Notes: generated from the sequence alone by a model not told the origin. Positions 62,101-63,560 are shown, counted from the first letter of the stretch. The stretch: 64,000 bases of DNA from Zoroaster sp. YZ-2022 (GCA_029582265.1 CM055816.1:34049049-34113048); one strand, 5' to 3'. Made by a program: numbers and translations.

Positions 62101-62333
62101 GTTTAAAAATTTGGTTCAGTTAACCAATTAACTATGTGTTTGCTTATTCGGTTATAAAATTAACTGTACACTTGCAGCACTAACTCCATCCAAACCATGG
62201 ATGAACTGCCACCCCATCTCCAAAAGCTGGATATCAGTGTTAAAGTGTATTTACTTGTTTTATCCTGTCCAAATCAGATGCTGAGGATACCTATGCAAAT
62301 CTAGGGCAAAAACAAGATGATGATGGGAGAATG
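2114..62333 (+). CDS. Multi-exon ITIM-type transmembrane receptor gene (5' partial, 3' probably continues)
   Basis: This is the only host gene I can assemble. In order it has a linker micro-exon, a cysteine-containing extracellular exon, a transmembrane exon, then a long chain of short cytoplasmic exons, each with AG/GT borders. Phases match along the chain: mostly 1-1, with one 1-2/2-1 pair (13785-13809 with 22923-22966) and one 1-0/0-1 pair (58322-58374 with 61387-61513). That consistency over 60 kb is the strongest evidence for one gene. The tail holds up to a dozen tyrosines in YxxV/L/I context, several fitting the ITIM consensus (S/I/V/L)xYxx(I/V/L), with proline-rich and basic spacers. 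By analogy with ITIM receptors such as Siglec, SIRP or PECAM types, phosphorylated tyrosines would recruit SH2-domain phosphatases at the plasma membrane. The signal peptide and distal ectodomain lie left of the window. I do not recognise a named orthologue; function is inferred from motifs only. Confidence 0.72.
2725..3006 (+). CDS. Receptor extracellular-domain exon (94 codons)
   Basis: An open exon after ..ctatttgcag and before GTAAGG, phase 1-1. It begins D-F-N-I-Q-F and shows alternating hydrophobic strands (GTVTVTVL, CIQLEVKY, TVTLSEVC, YVQAMICF), as in a beta-sandwich of Ig, fibronectin-III or cytokine-receptor type. It has six cysteines, including the pair C-G-E-C. The run R-R-R-R followed by A-A-G is a furin-type dibasic motif, so the ectodomain could be cleaved. 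I cannot assign the domain family from sequence alone. The donor lies a few bases from a foldback transposon that starts near 3010. Confidence 0.75.
3009..3291. mobile_element. Foldback MITE abutting the exon donor
   Basis: The left arm (GGGCCAAAGTCATGGTACAG, then AGCCAAGCCTTTGAGAA) returns in inverted form at about 3226-3285. The same arm occurs at 45190-45225 and 47656-47690. The element begins two or three bases inside the intron of the ectodomain exon. Confidence 0.7.
3419..3486 (+). repeat. 13-bp minisatellite
   Basis: About five copies of GTTCAAGATGCGC in tandem inside the intron, the last slightly diverged (GCGGG). Confidence 0.9.
3872..4024 (+). CDS. Receptor transmembrane exon
   Basis: A 153-nt exon, phase 1-1, after ..catttgtag and before GTAAAT. 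It codes a juxtamembrane stretch with a possible N-glycosylation site (N-D-T), then about 23 uninterrupted hydrophobic residues with a small-residue patch G-G-V-V-G-G and the core IVLLAIIIFLIVYL, then the stop-transfer sequence R-K. The order (Thr/Pro/Asn-rich stem, helix, basic residues, then phosphotyrosine exons) gives type I topology with the downstream exons in the cytosol. Confidence 0.88.
4376..4689. mobile_element. TTAA MITE, family T1 (GTCAAAA body)
   Basis: Flanked by TTAA on both sides (4372-4375, 4690-4693). Ends are CCCTCCTAC and GTAGGAGGG. The body is full of GTCAAAA/TTTTGAC words. TTAA targets and CCC ends fit piggyBac-type MITEs. Related copies: 15211-15514 and 27598-27789, with partial copies near 6685 and before 25243. 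Confidence 0.82.
4792..4988. mobile_element. MITE with AAAGGCCGGTTCATACTT ends
   Basis: The left end TAAAGGCCGGTTCATACTTA and the right end AAGTATGAACCAGGCTTTA are inverted repeats. There is no coding capacity. It sits in the first of two tandem host copies (about 4694-5060 and 5067-6410). Confidence 0.7.
5161..6359. mobile_element. Harbinger-like inverted-repeat element
   Basis: Ends AGCCCCTTTCACACTA and TAGTGTGAAAAGGGCT, with TTA on both sides (5158-5160, 6360-6362), as expected for a 3-bp TTA/TAA target. No transposase is visible. A second element (5474-6342) is nested in it. Confidence 0.72.
5474..6342. mobile_element. CAGAGATGCCA-TIR element, copy 1
   Basis: Ends CAGAGATGCCAC and GTGGCATCTCTG, flanked by GTAGTG on both sides (a 6-bp target duplication). 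The left part carries TTTTCCGG/CCGGAAT palindromes. No intact ORF. The second copy is at 55329-56369. Confidence 0.7.
6421..6476 (-). mobile_element. 5'-truncated LINE tail
   Basis: An (AAT)n run followed by AAGATTTGTAGCGTGCACAT and ATCCACCCTGCTGGG matches the 3' end of the LINE at 18134-18190, in the same orientation. Confidence 0.6.
6681..7020. mobile_element. T1 MITE split by a nested palindromic MITE
   Basis: TTAACCCTCC at 6681 opens a T1 element, interrupted at 6725-6961 by a 237-bp insert flanked by CAAACTGTTG (6715-6724 and 6962-6971). The insert is built of inverted TATGTTCCCTCAGCCC and CCCAAAATAG units and has similar inverted ends. The right end of the T1 copy is lost. Confidence 0.7.
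7040..7303. mobile_element. TTAA MITE, family T3 (CCCTAACC ends)
   Basis: TTAA on both sides (7036-7039, 7304-7307). Ends CCCTAACC and GGTTAGGG. The body holds GGAAACATGCCCCATCTTC and related words. Relatives in the window: about 15961-16266, 45349-45593, 52077-52288 and 55036-55248, with fragments at about 32362, 60035 and 63958. Confidence 0.78.
7510..9653 (-). mobile_element. Tc1/IS630-type transposon with long TIRs, dead
   Basis: About 65-bp terminal inverted repeats begin GGTTTTCCCGCACATTTTAA and run to ..AACTTCAATTTCGTC. They are flanked by TA on each side (7508-7509, 9654-9655), the standard Tc1/mariner target. The transposase gene lies inside on the minus strand, broken by two frameshifts. 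The close similarity of the two TIRs suggests a fairly young insertion. Confidence 0.9.
8129..9241 (-). pseudogene. Tc1/mariner-IS630 transposase, two frameshifts
   Basis: The product reads from a Met at 9241. An N-terminal helix-turn-helix region (RHRIIDAF..., then LGVKRQTARSIV) precedes the DDE domain: YIDECGYNIW (first Asp), YDNARPHIN (second Asp) and PPYSPFLNPVE (Glu, about 32 residues after the second Asp). The first break is near 8805-8830, where AACTCTCTGCTCGTTTC is present twice in a row (a 20-bp duplication). The second is in a TATATATA run at about 8490-8497. Either abolishes a full-length enzyme. I did not assign a clade beyond the IS630/Tc1/mariner superfamily. Confidence 0.88.
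9656..10076 (-). mobile_element. tRNA-derived SINE
   Basis: Reads on the minus strand. The right end carries a tRNA-like head (GGATTCGAACCC is the B box in reverse, with ACCACTCGGCCGTGGCACC for the acceptor side). A central part follows (CAGCTCCCTGTGGAGTATAC), then an (AAT)n tail at 9656-9672 adjoining the Tc1 element. It would be transcribed by RNA polymerase III when active. Confidence 0.82.
10385..12271. mobile_element. TTAA element with CCAGTTCGCGTCGG ends
   Basis: TTAA on both sides (10381-10384, 12272-12275), with inverted ends AACCAGTTCGCGTCGG and CCCGACGCAAACTGGTT. The short version at 49709-49954 shares both ends. A third, 3'-degenerate copy begins at about 14120. TTAA target fits piggyBac or Kolobok. 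Confidence 0.72.
10823..11915. mobile_element. Inner inverted-repeat element (GCATCGCAAAATGCGATG)
   Basis: The left end GAACGATTTCCCCTG plus GCATCGCAAAATGCGATG words mirrors the right end TTTTGCTATGCAAAATTTTT then GAACGAAATCGTTCC. It is nested in the TTAA element around it. No clear target duplication was read. Confidence 0.5.
12472..12591. repeat. Near-perfect 120-bp palindrome
   Basis: Two 60-bp arms meet at TTCTCTTAAGAGAA with no spacer; the outer ends are GGCCCGTATTTTAG and its complement. It would extrude as a long hairpin and is probably a foldback MITE. Confidence 0.85.
13205..13660 (+). repeat. About 95-bp minisatellite
   Basis: Four to five tandem copies built from TTTGGCCACAATG, GACAGGTAGTCACAATA and AATGACAGGTGGTCT. 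It lies just upstream of the receptor exon at 13785. Confidence 0.88.
13785..13809 (+). CDS. Receptor cytoplasmic exon 1 (25 nt)
   Basis: Micro-exon between TTTTTACAG and GTAAAT, phase 1-2, coding D-S-D-S-M-E-L-A-G. Its odd phase is exactly repaired by the next exon (44 nt, phase 2-1), so together they add 69 nt and keep frame. That complementary phase is the main evidence. Confidence 0.62.
14118..14540. mobile_element. Degenerate CCAGTTCGC-family fragment and G-rich tract
   Basis: TTAACCAGTTCGCATCGGAGG at 14116 starts a copy of the element ending family seen at 10385 and 49709. The right part runs into long G tracts and (TTAATCT)n. No matching right end was found. Confidence 0.5.
14541..15206. 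other. Intron, no feature seen
   Basis: AT-rich intron sequence. I see no exon-like open frame, element ends or strong repeat. Confidence 0.5.
15211..15514. mobile_element. TTAA MITE, family T1
   Basis: TTAA at 15207-15210 and 15515-15518. Ends CCCTCCTAC and GTAGGAGGG, in reverse orientation to the copy at 4376-4689. Confidence 0.82.
15961..16266. mobile_element. TTAA MITE, family T3
   Basis: CCCTAACC at the left and GGGGGTTAGGG before TTAA (16267-16270) at the right. The left TTAA has changed to TTGA. The right end sequence AGGAAGGTTCCTAGCCAGAA is duplicated. Confidence 0.7.
16548..16862. repeat. Foldback repeat
   Basis: ACTATCGCTAAGTGAGGTAC at about 16568 returns inverted at about 16818 (GTACCTCACTTAGCGGTAGT), with ACACATGGTGTTACC at the outer end. 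Probably a foldback MITE. Confidence 0.6.
16868..17165 (-). mobile_element. Truncated SINE
   Basis: Tail (AAT)n and TATATAGCGCACGTATCCACC, central CAGCTCCCTGGGGAGTATAC and GTGTCTTGCTCAAG. The tRNA-like head is missing. Confidence 0.75.
18291..20068 (-). pseudogene. LINE reverse transcriptase region
   Basis: Broken frames 20068-19523, 19566-19288, 19191-19006, 19005-18433 and 18527-18291 cover the reverse transcriptase. Diagnostic blocks are VLLDLSATFDTVDHKILL, HVYADDTQLYITF (the catalytic YADD) and, near the C end, RSFSVVAPRLWNHLP. These are typical of CR1/L2-like LINEs. Gaps between the frames are frameshifts and stops, so the copy is inactive. Confidence 0.87.
20019..21294 (-). pseudogene. 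LINE endonuclease region
   Basis: Two overlapping frames (21294-20731, 20798-20019) read through an APE-type endonuclease: LCVLNTQSICNKSDEF, DLVAISETWF, GGGVALIFRSSL, VRLVNIYRP, ILTGDFNIHMD, HPGLSDHYAI. These match the conserved Asn, Glu, Asp and His blocks of LINE endonucleases. A frameshift near 20740-20790 separates them. Confidence 0.85.
21291..21689 (-). pseudogene. LINE 5' ORF fragment with an NPGP motif
   Basis: A 132-codon frame. Near residues 70-82 it reads LLISGDINPNPGP, resembling the GD(I/V)xxNPGP motif common in L2/CR1-type elements and the core of 2A-like ribosome-skipping peptides. It sits upstream of the endonuclease as in related elements. Function is not established. Confidence 0.6.
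21957..22318 (-). mobile_element. tRNA-derived SINE, full length
   Basis: (GAC)n-type tail, TATATAGCGCACGTATCCACC, central CAGCTCCCTGGGGAGTATAC, and a tRNA-like head GGGTTTCGAACCCGC..GCTAGACCGCTCGGCCACGAC. It lies beside the LINE, inside the split MITE. Confidence 0.85.
22923..22966 (+). CDS. Receptor cytoplasmic exon 2 (44 nt)
   Basis: Between TTTAATTTCAG and GTAAGT, phase 2-1, coding S-G-E-N-G-R-V-N-E-G-L-Q-S-N after completing a Gly with the previous exon. A polar, acidic stretch with no tyrosine. Confidence 0.68.
23280..24595. repeat. Repeat block with AGGTGTTCGG ends
   Basis: Three tandem-like copies of GTCAAATTGGGGTCACCTTT.. and TTTACCTCTTGTGGTTGTTG (about 23327-23500, 24050-24170, 24188-24305). 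They are bounded by AGGTGTTCGGG words and inverted TCCCGAACACCT at 24490-24595. Probably nested copies of one nonautonomous transposon. No coding frame is recognised. Confidence 0.6.
25080..25243. mobile_element. Partial T1 MITE
   Basis: GTCAAAA-type body ending GTAGTAGGAGGG before TTAA (25244-25247). The left end is missing. With its flank it is the reverse complement of 27560-27790. Confidence 0.6.
25735..26900. other. Unclassified repetitive region, CCTCA-rich
   Basis: Many AACCTCAC/ATACCTCA words and no open frame. The right edge ..CCACTGTTTCGTCACA could be the complement of an LTR start (TGTGACGAAAC), so a solo LTR on the minus strand is possible, but I could not match the other edge. 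Confidence 0.35.
27598..27789. mobile_element. TTAA MITE, family T1, internally deleted
   Basis: TTAA at 27594-27597 and 27790-27793. Ends CCCTCCTACTACT and AGTAGGAGGG. Confidence 0.75.
27906..28046. repeat. About 140-bp palindrome
   Basis: Left arm ACATGGTTT..GGTGGACAGTCGATATTAG, right arm its complement, meeting around CAAACTAGTTTG. It abuts the ATAAGCCGC transposon that starts next. Confidence 0.85.
28047..29116. mobile_element. DNA transposon with CCGTAATTTCCGGAATATAA ends
   Basis: Ends CCGTAATTTCCGGAATATAA, then GCCGCG, and the inverse at 29090-29114, flanked by TA. Subterminal ATAAGCCGCACCGCG repeats occur at both sides. It carries a zinc-finger ORF (28373-28573, minus). A truncated inverted relative lies at about 664-1205. 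Confidence 0.78.
28373..28573 (-). CDS. Transposon zinc-finger ORF (66 aa)
   Basis: A short frame with C-K-I-C ... H-V-E-S-K-K-H, a C-x2-C / H-x5-H finger after FRDKYSESYP. This layout is seen at the N terminus of some transposase-derived proteins. No catalytic domain follows, so it is probably a remnant of a longer transposase gene. Confidence 0.5.
   Translation of the reverse strand: MSQKAAVQKFRDKYSESYPVIAASKLGELHAFCKICSTDFCISHGGLNDVKKHVESKKHRSHKQCR
29632..29721 (+). CDS. Candidate receptor cytoplasmic exon with IYTRV
   Basis: After TTGTTTTGTTTCACAG the frame reads A-I-Y-T-R-V-D-K-G and continues with Thr, Pro and Lys-rich sequence (TTPLIMKPLAKAGPK), similar in style to the exon at 46576. 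A donor at 29722 (GTCACT) keeps phase 1-1. A closer-to-consensus donor at 29717 (GTGTGG) would break the phase, so the 3' border is uncertain. YTRV is a YxxV motif without the usual residue at -2. Confidence 0.48.
29700..30180 (+). repeat. About 100-bp tandem repeat
   Basis: Three to four diverged copies of ATTAACCCAAGAAATCACAC plus AGTTCAAAGGTG and CTGTCCTGTTATGATCACCA, beginning at the end of the candidate exon. Confidence 0.75.
31007..31080 (+). repeat. GACAGACGGGGGAGG minisatellite
   Basis: Four short tandem copies of GGACAGACGGGGGA variants. Confidence 0.85.
31610..31863. mobile_element. hAT-type MITE
   Basis: Ends CAGTGGCATAGCCACG and CCTGGCTACGCCACTG, flanked by an exact 8-bp AATGATTC duplication (31602-31609, 31864-31871). 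An 8-bp target and CAGTGG ends fit hAT. It ends 54 bp before the exon at 31918. Confidence 0.85.
31918..31995 (+). CDS. Candidate receptor cytoplasmic exon with ITIM SGYTRI
   Basis: A 78-nt open exon after TTTTCAG and before GTGTGC, phase 1-1. It codes ADEPVLLRVKYTRSS then GYTRISLPTAA. S-G-Y-T-R-I fits the ITIM consensus; S-S-G-Y also occurs in the exon at 56628. Use of the second CAG (start 31921) would drop one residue and keep frame. Not supported by a paralogous copy, so less certain than the later exons. Confidence 0.55.
32778..33085. mobile_element. TTAA MITE, family T2
   Basis: TTAA at 32774-32777 and 33086-33089. Ends CCCTCCTAC and GTAAGAGGG, body CAATCAGTGCAATTTGTG. It ends about 50 bp upstream of the exon at 33137. 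Relatives at 57779-58090 and 60507-60812. Confidence 0.85.
33137..33217 (+). CDS. Receptor cytoplasmic exon, DTFDSL
   Basis: 81 nt after ACTTTTGCAG and before GTCTGC, phase 1-1. It codes DTFDSLSEQKIEHPQ then FSSGESSSVKKT. D-T-F-D-S-L has the shape of the DTYANL/DTYALV motifs but with Phe instead of Tyr, so it cannot be phosphorylated there. Ser-rich end. Confidence 0.68.
33970..34222. repeat. Foldback element
   Basis: TAAGACTAATTGCGGTGACA..AGTTCTGAAAAGAACTGGAG returns inverted around a centre at about 34090 (CTCAGGAGGATGATCAGGAG). A related copy lies at 40495-40665. Confidence 0.8.
35690..35890. mobile_element. Foldback MITE (CAGGGCATGGAATC arms), copy 1
   Basis: CAGGGCATGGAATCGGTGTC and AACACAGTGACTGAAAAT on the left are mirrored by CAGTCACTGAGTT.. 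and GATTCCATGCCCTGTTGATC on the right. Further copies at 37399-37620 and 42027-42232, with a partial at 42255-42375. Confidence 0.78.
36287..36346 (+). CDS. Receptor cytoplasmic exon, VAEEP type
   Basis: 60 nt after GGCTTATTGCAG and before GTCTAC, phase 1-1, coding VAEEPLRSSFRGSADEATKK. The start resembles the VAEED of the exon at 50659, but no tyrosine is present. Two decayed relatives follow at about 37067 and 38575. Confidence 0.66.
36457..36720. mobile_element. Tc1/mariner-type MITE, solo
   Basis: Inverted ends TACTACTCAAAACAATTTAG and its complement, TA on both sides (36455-36456, 36721-36722). Reference for the split copy at 17996-22550. A lone left end occurs at 52530-52556. Confidence 0.88.
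37067..37120 (+). pseudogene. Decayed receptor exon relic 1
   Basis: GGCTTATTGCAGTTG and the following ..GGCTACTAA match the exon at 36287-36346, but the donor is lost (ACAGATG) and the frame reaches TAA. Confidence 0.5.
37399..37620. mobile_element. Foldback MITE (CAGGGCATGGAATC arms), copy 2
   Basis: Outer ends AAAGGGGCAGTATC and GATACTGCCCTTTT with the same CAGGGCATGGAATCAG arms as copy 1. Confidence 0.8.
37733..38275 (-). mobile_element. SINE with a duplicated tRNA-like head
   Basis: Tail and body as in the other SINEs (TATATAGCGCACGTATCCACC, CAGCTCCCTGGGGAGTATAC). The tRNA-like head is present twice (about 37975-38080 and 38150-38275), each with CGGGGCTCGAACCCACAC and GTGCGCTAGACCGC. 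Confidence 0.82.
38278..38358 (+). repeat. 7-bp satellite TAATGTG
   Basis: About eleven tandem copies directly after the SINE head. Confidence 0.92.
38575..38629 (+). pseudogene. Decayed receptor exon relic 2
   Basis: A copy of the 36287-36346 exon with acceptor (TTACAG) and GTCTGC donor both kept, but 55 nt long and with an in-frame TGA at codon 4 (GTT TTC GTG TGA). Confidence 0.5.
38754..39851. mobile_element. 1.1-kb element with GGAGCCGATTTCACTAACG ends
   Basis: GGAGCCGATTTCACTAACG at the left is matched by CGTTAGTGAAATCGGCTCC at the right. Subterminal CATCGC/GCGATG words recur. No transposase frame. Confidence 0.75.
40310..41045 (+). repeat. Diverged tandem repeat (GTGGACACCCAA)
   Basis: Repeated GTGG(A/T)CACCCAAG, AATGAAAAGTGTCC and CAGGTGCCCACAATGTCCAG about every 80-130 bp, interrupted by the foldback copy at 40495-40665. 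Confidence 0.6.
41635..41776. mobile_element. Small foldback MITE (TTGATTTAATTTTGCCCTAA)
   Basis: TTGATTTAATTTTGCCCTAA and CACC at the left are mirrored at 41745-41772. The family also appears diverged at about 58388-58680 and 62347-62640. Confidence 0.72.
41945..41977 (+). CDS. Weak candidate receptor micro-exon
   Basis: 33 nt between TGTTCCAG and GTGAGA, phase 1-1, reading V-K-S-Q-A-S-I-K-W-R-W. It fits only by splice signals and phase and has no paralogous copy. Confidence 0.25.
42027..42375. mobile_element. Foldback MITE (CAGGGCATGGAATC arms), copy 3 plus partial duplicate
   Basis: A full copy to about 42232, then a second right half at 42255-42375 repeating ATATGACCTCATCATATGGG and the right arm. 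Confidence 0.75.
42440..42680 (+). repeat. Two-copy tandem repeat
   Basis: TATCCTGATTGGTACC and CAATAGACCCC with ..TGACAATGAT occur twice about 115 bp apart. Confidence 0.65.
43538..43868. mobile_element. TTAA MITE with AGCCCCATTTCAC ends
   Basis: TTAA at 43534-43537 and 43869-43872. AGCCCCATTTCAC is mirrored by GTGAAATGGGGC. Confidence 0.78.
44706..44762 (+). CDS. Receptor exon B-a, unit 1
   Basis: 57 nt after TGCCTTAG and before GTGTGC, phase 1-1. Codes DEESRKRKSTQRPTSTTEK: acidic start, basic cluster R-K-R-K, then Thr-rich. The duplicate exon at 47171-47227 keeps frame and splice sites. Confidence 0.75.
44815..44880 (+). CDS. Receptor exon B-b, unit 1
   Basis: 66 nt after TTCCCTCAG and before GTATAG, phase 1-1. 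Codes GGVTVDTHPTAPF then IERMMTDNG. Only 52 bp of intron separates it from the previous exon. It has no tyrosine. Confidence 0.75.
45349..45593. mobile_element. TTAA MITE, family T3, in unit B1
   Basis: TTAA at 45345-45348 and 45594-45597. In unit B2 only its first 35 bp or so remain, next to the deletion junction. Confidence 0.75.
46576..46629 (+). CDS. Receptor exon B-c, unit 1, TYALV plus proline-rich
   Basis: 54 nt after TTGATAG and before GTAAGA, phase 1-1. Codes DTYALVQKDKKPPKPLPP: a YxxV phosphotyrosine candidate followed by a PxxP stretch suited to SH3 binding. The copy at 48345-48398 is unchanged. Confidence 0.8.
47171..47227 (+). CDS. Receptor exon B-a, unit 2
   Basis: Copy of 44706-44762 with one visible replacement (S to T at residue 4). 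Splice sites intact. Confidence 0.75.
47280..47345 (+). CDS. Receptor exon B-b, unit 2
   Basis: Copy of 44815-44880 with D to G and T to K changes (TVGTHPKAPF). Splice sites and frame intact. Confidence 0.75.
48345..48398 (+). CDS. Receptor exon B-c, unit 2, TYALV
   Basis: Copy of 46576-46629 with the same 18 codons and GTAAGA donor. Adds a second YALV plus PxxP module to the tail. Confidence 0.8.
48980..49024 (+). CDS. Receptor exon with canonical ITIM VTYAEV
   Basis: 45 nt after CTATCTTTTCAG and before GTCAGT, phase 1-1. Codes DLPDVTYAEVNKKKE (first residue completed by the upstream exon, Asn if joined to 48398). V-T-Y-A-E-V is a full ITIM match, followed by a lysine cluster. Single copy. 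Confidence 0.84.
49190..50300 (+). repeat. Dispersed minisatellite (AAAGGGCCTC..GAGGGGTGTA)
   Basis: Copies of AAAGGGCCTCAGAGGGGT plus ACACCAAAAGGG.. at about 49205, 49680, 49965, 50010, 50175 and 50275, with other elements between. A further copy starts unit A2 at about 53150. Confidence 0.65.
49709..49954. mobile_element. Short TTAA MITE with CCAGTTCGCG ends
   Basis: TTAA at 49705-49708 and 49955-49958. CCAGTTCGCGTTGG and CCCGACGCGAACTG ends match the 1.9-kb element at 10385-12271. Confidence 0.8.
50436..50483 (+). CDS. Receptor exon A-a, unit 1
   Basis: 48 nt after CTTTTCCTTTAG and before GTATAC, phase 1-1. Codes VSAPSRKPKKYKPPSA: basic and proline-rich, one Tyr in KKYKPP (not an ITIM). 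Copy at 53319-53366. Confidence 0.78.
50659..50724 (+). CDS. Receptor exon A-b, unit 1, AYEDV
   Basis: 66 nt after TGTAATTTTAG and before GTAAGT, phase 1-1. Codes VAEEDAYEDVKVLDS then IKKSKSG. Y-E-D-V is a YxxV site in an acidic setting with a lysine-rich end. The copy at 53537 changes it to YEDL. Confidence 0.82.
50804..51332. mobile_element. TTAA element with CCCTAACCATGCTA ends, unit A1
   Basis: TTAA at 50800-50803 and 51333-51336. CCCTAACCATGCTA is mirrored by TAGCATGGTTAGGG. The body has AATGCAACAACATGCAAC and a TGCAACAAGATCC hairpin. The paralogous copy (53682-54294) sits at the same place, so insertion preceded duplication A. Confidence 0.8.
52077..52288. mobile_element. TTAA MITE, family T3, unit A1
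   Basis: TTAA at 52073-52076 and 52289-52292, CCCTAACCACC and GGGGGTTAGGG ends. Copy at 55036-55248 in unit A2. Confidence 0.75.
52420..52533 (+). repeat. TGTTTCTAAAT minisatellite, unit A1
   Basis: Seven to nine copies of ATGTTTCTAAAT(G/A)T. Its paralogue at 56440-56573 has a different copy number. Confidence 0.9.
52735..53125 (+). repeat. ACACCAAAA/TGCACCAA-rich repeat
   Basis: Repeated ACACCAAAACTGCACCAA-like words and two copies of TTTAAATAATT(T/G)GGACTACACC about 205 bp apart, between units A1 and A2. Confidence 0.7.
53319..53366 (+). CDS. Receptor exon A-a, unit 2
   Basis: Same 16 codons as 50436-50483, TTTTAG acceptor and GTATAC donor intact. Confidence 0.78.
53537..53602 (+). CDS. 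Receptor exon A-b, unit 2, AYEDL
   Basis: Copy of 50659-50724 coding VADEDAYEDLKVPDS then MKKSKSG. V to L in the YxxV/L position keeps an SH2-type site, while several other residues differ, suggesting the frame is under selection. Confidence 0.82.
53682..54294. mobile_element. TTAA element with CCCTAAC ends, unit A2
   Basis: Paralogue of 50804-51332, with about 80 bp extra near 54125-54230 containing further AATGCAAC repeats. Confidence 0.78.
55036..55248. mobile_element. TTAA MITE, family T3, unit A2
   Basis: Paralogue of 52077-52288 with both TTAA flanks. Confidence 0.75.
55329..56369. mobile_element. CAGAGATGCCA-TIR element, copy 2
   Basis: Ends CAGAGATGCCAACAT and ATGTTGGCATCTCTG. ATTATT is present on both sides (55323-55328, 56370-56375). 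Unit A1 (around 52358) has the uninterrupted site with a single ATTATT, proving the borders. No intact transposase. Confidence 0.88.
56628..56687 (+). CDS. Receptor exon with ITIM SGYEEV
   Basis: 60 nt after TATCATGTCAG and before GTGAGT, phase 1-1. Codes GASSGYEEVNIGAF then KKPAES. S-G-Y-E-E-V fits the ITIM consensus (Ser at -2, Val at +3). Single copy in the window. Confidence 0.82.
57779..58090. mobile_element. TTAA MITE, family T2, with empty site
   Basis: TTAA at 57775-57778 and 58091-58094. The paralogous place in unit C2 (about 62050) reads AGCATTAATTTGG with one TTAA and no insert, so insertion followed duplication C. Confidence 0.92.
58322..58374 (+). CDS. Receptor exon C-a, unit 1, TYANL
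   Basis: 53 nt after CCAAATCAG and before GTAAGT, phase 1-0. Codes DAEDTYANLGQKQDVGRR (first residue Asn if joined to 56687). T-Y-A-N-L is a YxxL site with Asp at -2, close to ITIM. The phase-0 end matches the phase-0 start of the next exon. Confidence 0.8.
59225..59640 (+). repeat. About 82-bp minisatellite, unit C1
   Basis: Five tandem copies of GGGAAGGTACAACATTGGTA then ATGTTGGCAAAACTGCTTCT and CTCTTTGAATCAAGATA. The paralogue at 63230-63560 has four copies. Confidence 0.9.
60507..60812. mobile_element. TTAA MITE, family T2, degenerate
   Basis: Reverse orientation: ACCCTTCTACACATGGAGGC left, GCACTGATTGTAGGAGGAC right. Left TTAA at 60503-60506; the right one is changed. Confidence 0.7.
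60835..60945 (-). mobile_element. SINE head fragment
   Basis: CATCCGAAGGACAAAT.. and GTTAAGTGTCAAGGACACAA, then GTGCACTAGACCACTCGGCC: a tRNA-like head without body. Confidence 0.65.
61387..61533 (+). CDS. Receptor exon C-b, ITIM LIYAEV plus ITSM-like TEYASL
   Basis: After CCACCTTTTCAG, phase 0. Codes VNEEGLIYAEVSHL, a proline-rich spacer (HPPDKPP), then STEYASLDFMRMKPG and, reading on, VASNF and stop TAA (61531-61533). L-I-Y-A-E-V is a canonical ITIM. T-E-Y-A-S-L, 24 residues later, resembles the distal motif of Siglec-type receptors. An alternative donor (CCAG|GTGTTG, exon end 61513, phase 1) would join in frame to the exon at 62278. The duplication breakpoint lies at about 61526, so the five codons before the stop may be intron sequence. 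Confidence 0.85.
   Translation, partial: VNEEGLIYAEVSHLKDHPPDKPPIQTEESTEYASLDFMRMKPGVASNF
62278..62333 (+). CDS. Receptor exon C-a, unit 2, TYANL
   Basis: 56 nt after CCAAATCAG and before GTAAGT, phase 1-0. Codes DAEDTYANLGQKQDDDGRM, one residue longer than the unit 1 copy. Its downstream partner (copy of 61387) should lie beyond the window. Confidence 0.78.
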
Positions 62334-63229
62334 GTAAGTCTAATATAATTGATATGATTTTGGCCTTACACCGACTAATGTGTGAAGCACTGTGTACTCA
62401 GTGCGTTCTGAGTGTCTGCAGAGACAACCTCCACAGGTAACTTGGGCAGGATTCGAAACCACCTCTTGCTTACTAGTGTAGCCGTCTTAACCTCTCTACC
62501 ACCGAGCTTACCCGATGGCGATTGGCTAGCTGACTACTTATAGCAACGGGTTCTGCTCTATCTATAGATTGATGGAATTCTTGGGTTGGGTGATAAACAA
62601 TTGATTTGATTTTGCCCTTACACCGAAGTAACTCAGATCTTGCAGTAGTGCGTGCCAACCTGAGAAACTCGGACACGTCTAGTCTTTCACCAAGCTTTAT
62701 TTTATCAGAAATAAATTTGCAGTGCACATTGTGTGCAGGTACAGCGCGTTGTGAGCAGATTCACAAAACGTCTGGACTCAAGACTGAGCCATACACTATG
62801 TATGTACAGTCAAATTCAATTTAATTCTTAACATCACCAGAATAGCAATGATGAAAGACCAACATGGTAGCCTTAAAATGTTATGTGGACATTTTGTAGT
62901 GTAGGATGAACAAAACAATGCCCCTATCTACAAAGAGCAGCATTTTACCATGGAGAAAGAGTTTTACAATAAACTGGCAAAGGTATTATTGTTACCCCCC
63001 CACCCAGAACACTTACAAAACAATGCCTCTATCTACAAAATGAACCATGAACTCAATTTTAAACTAAATTTTGAACCTGATACACCTGATAAAAATTTAA
63101 AAAACTATTCAAAACAACACTATTACAAACAAAAGCAAACAAACTTGAACAAAATTGTCTCATTTTTGTATTGGACTCAATAGCTGTGTCAACACAATTC
63201 TGGCAGTGCAGACACATACACTGTAACTT

Positions 63230-63560
63230 TAAAGGGAAGTTACAGCATTGGTTAATGTTGGCAAAATAGCCTGTAGGAGAATGCTTACCCTCTTTGAATC
63301 AAGATATACATTGAAGGGAAGGTACAACATTGGTAATGTTGGCAAAACTGCTTCTATGAGTATGCTTACTCTCTTTGAATCAAGATACATTGAAGGGAAG
63401 GTACAACATTGGTAATGTTGGCAAAACTGCTTCTATGAGTGTGCTTACTCTCTTTGAATCAAGATATACATTAAAGGGAAGGTACATCATTGCTTAATGT
63501 TGGCAAAATAGCCTGTAGGAGAATGCTTACCCTCTTTGAATCAAGATATACATACATGTA
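63230..63560 (+). repeat. About 82-bp minisatellite, unit C2
   Basis: Paralogue of 59225-59640 with fewer copies. Confidence 0.9.
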
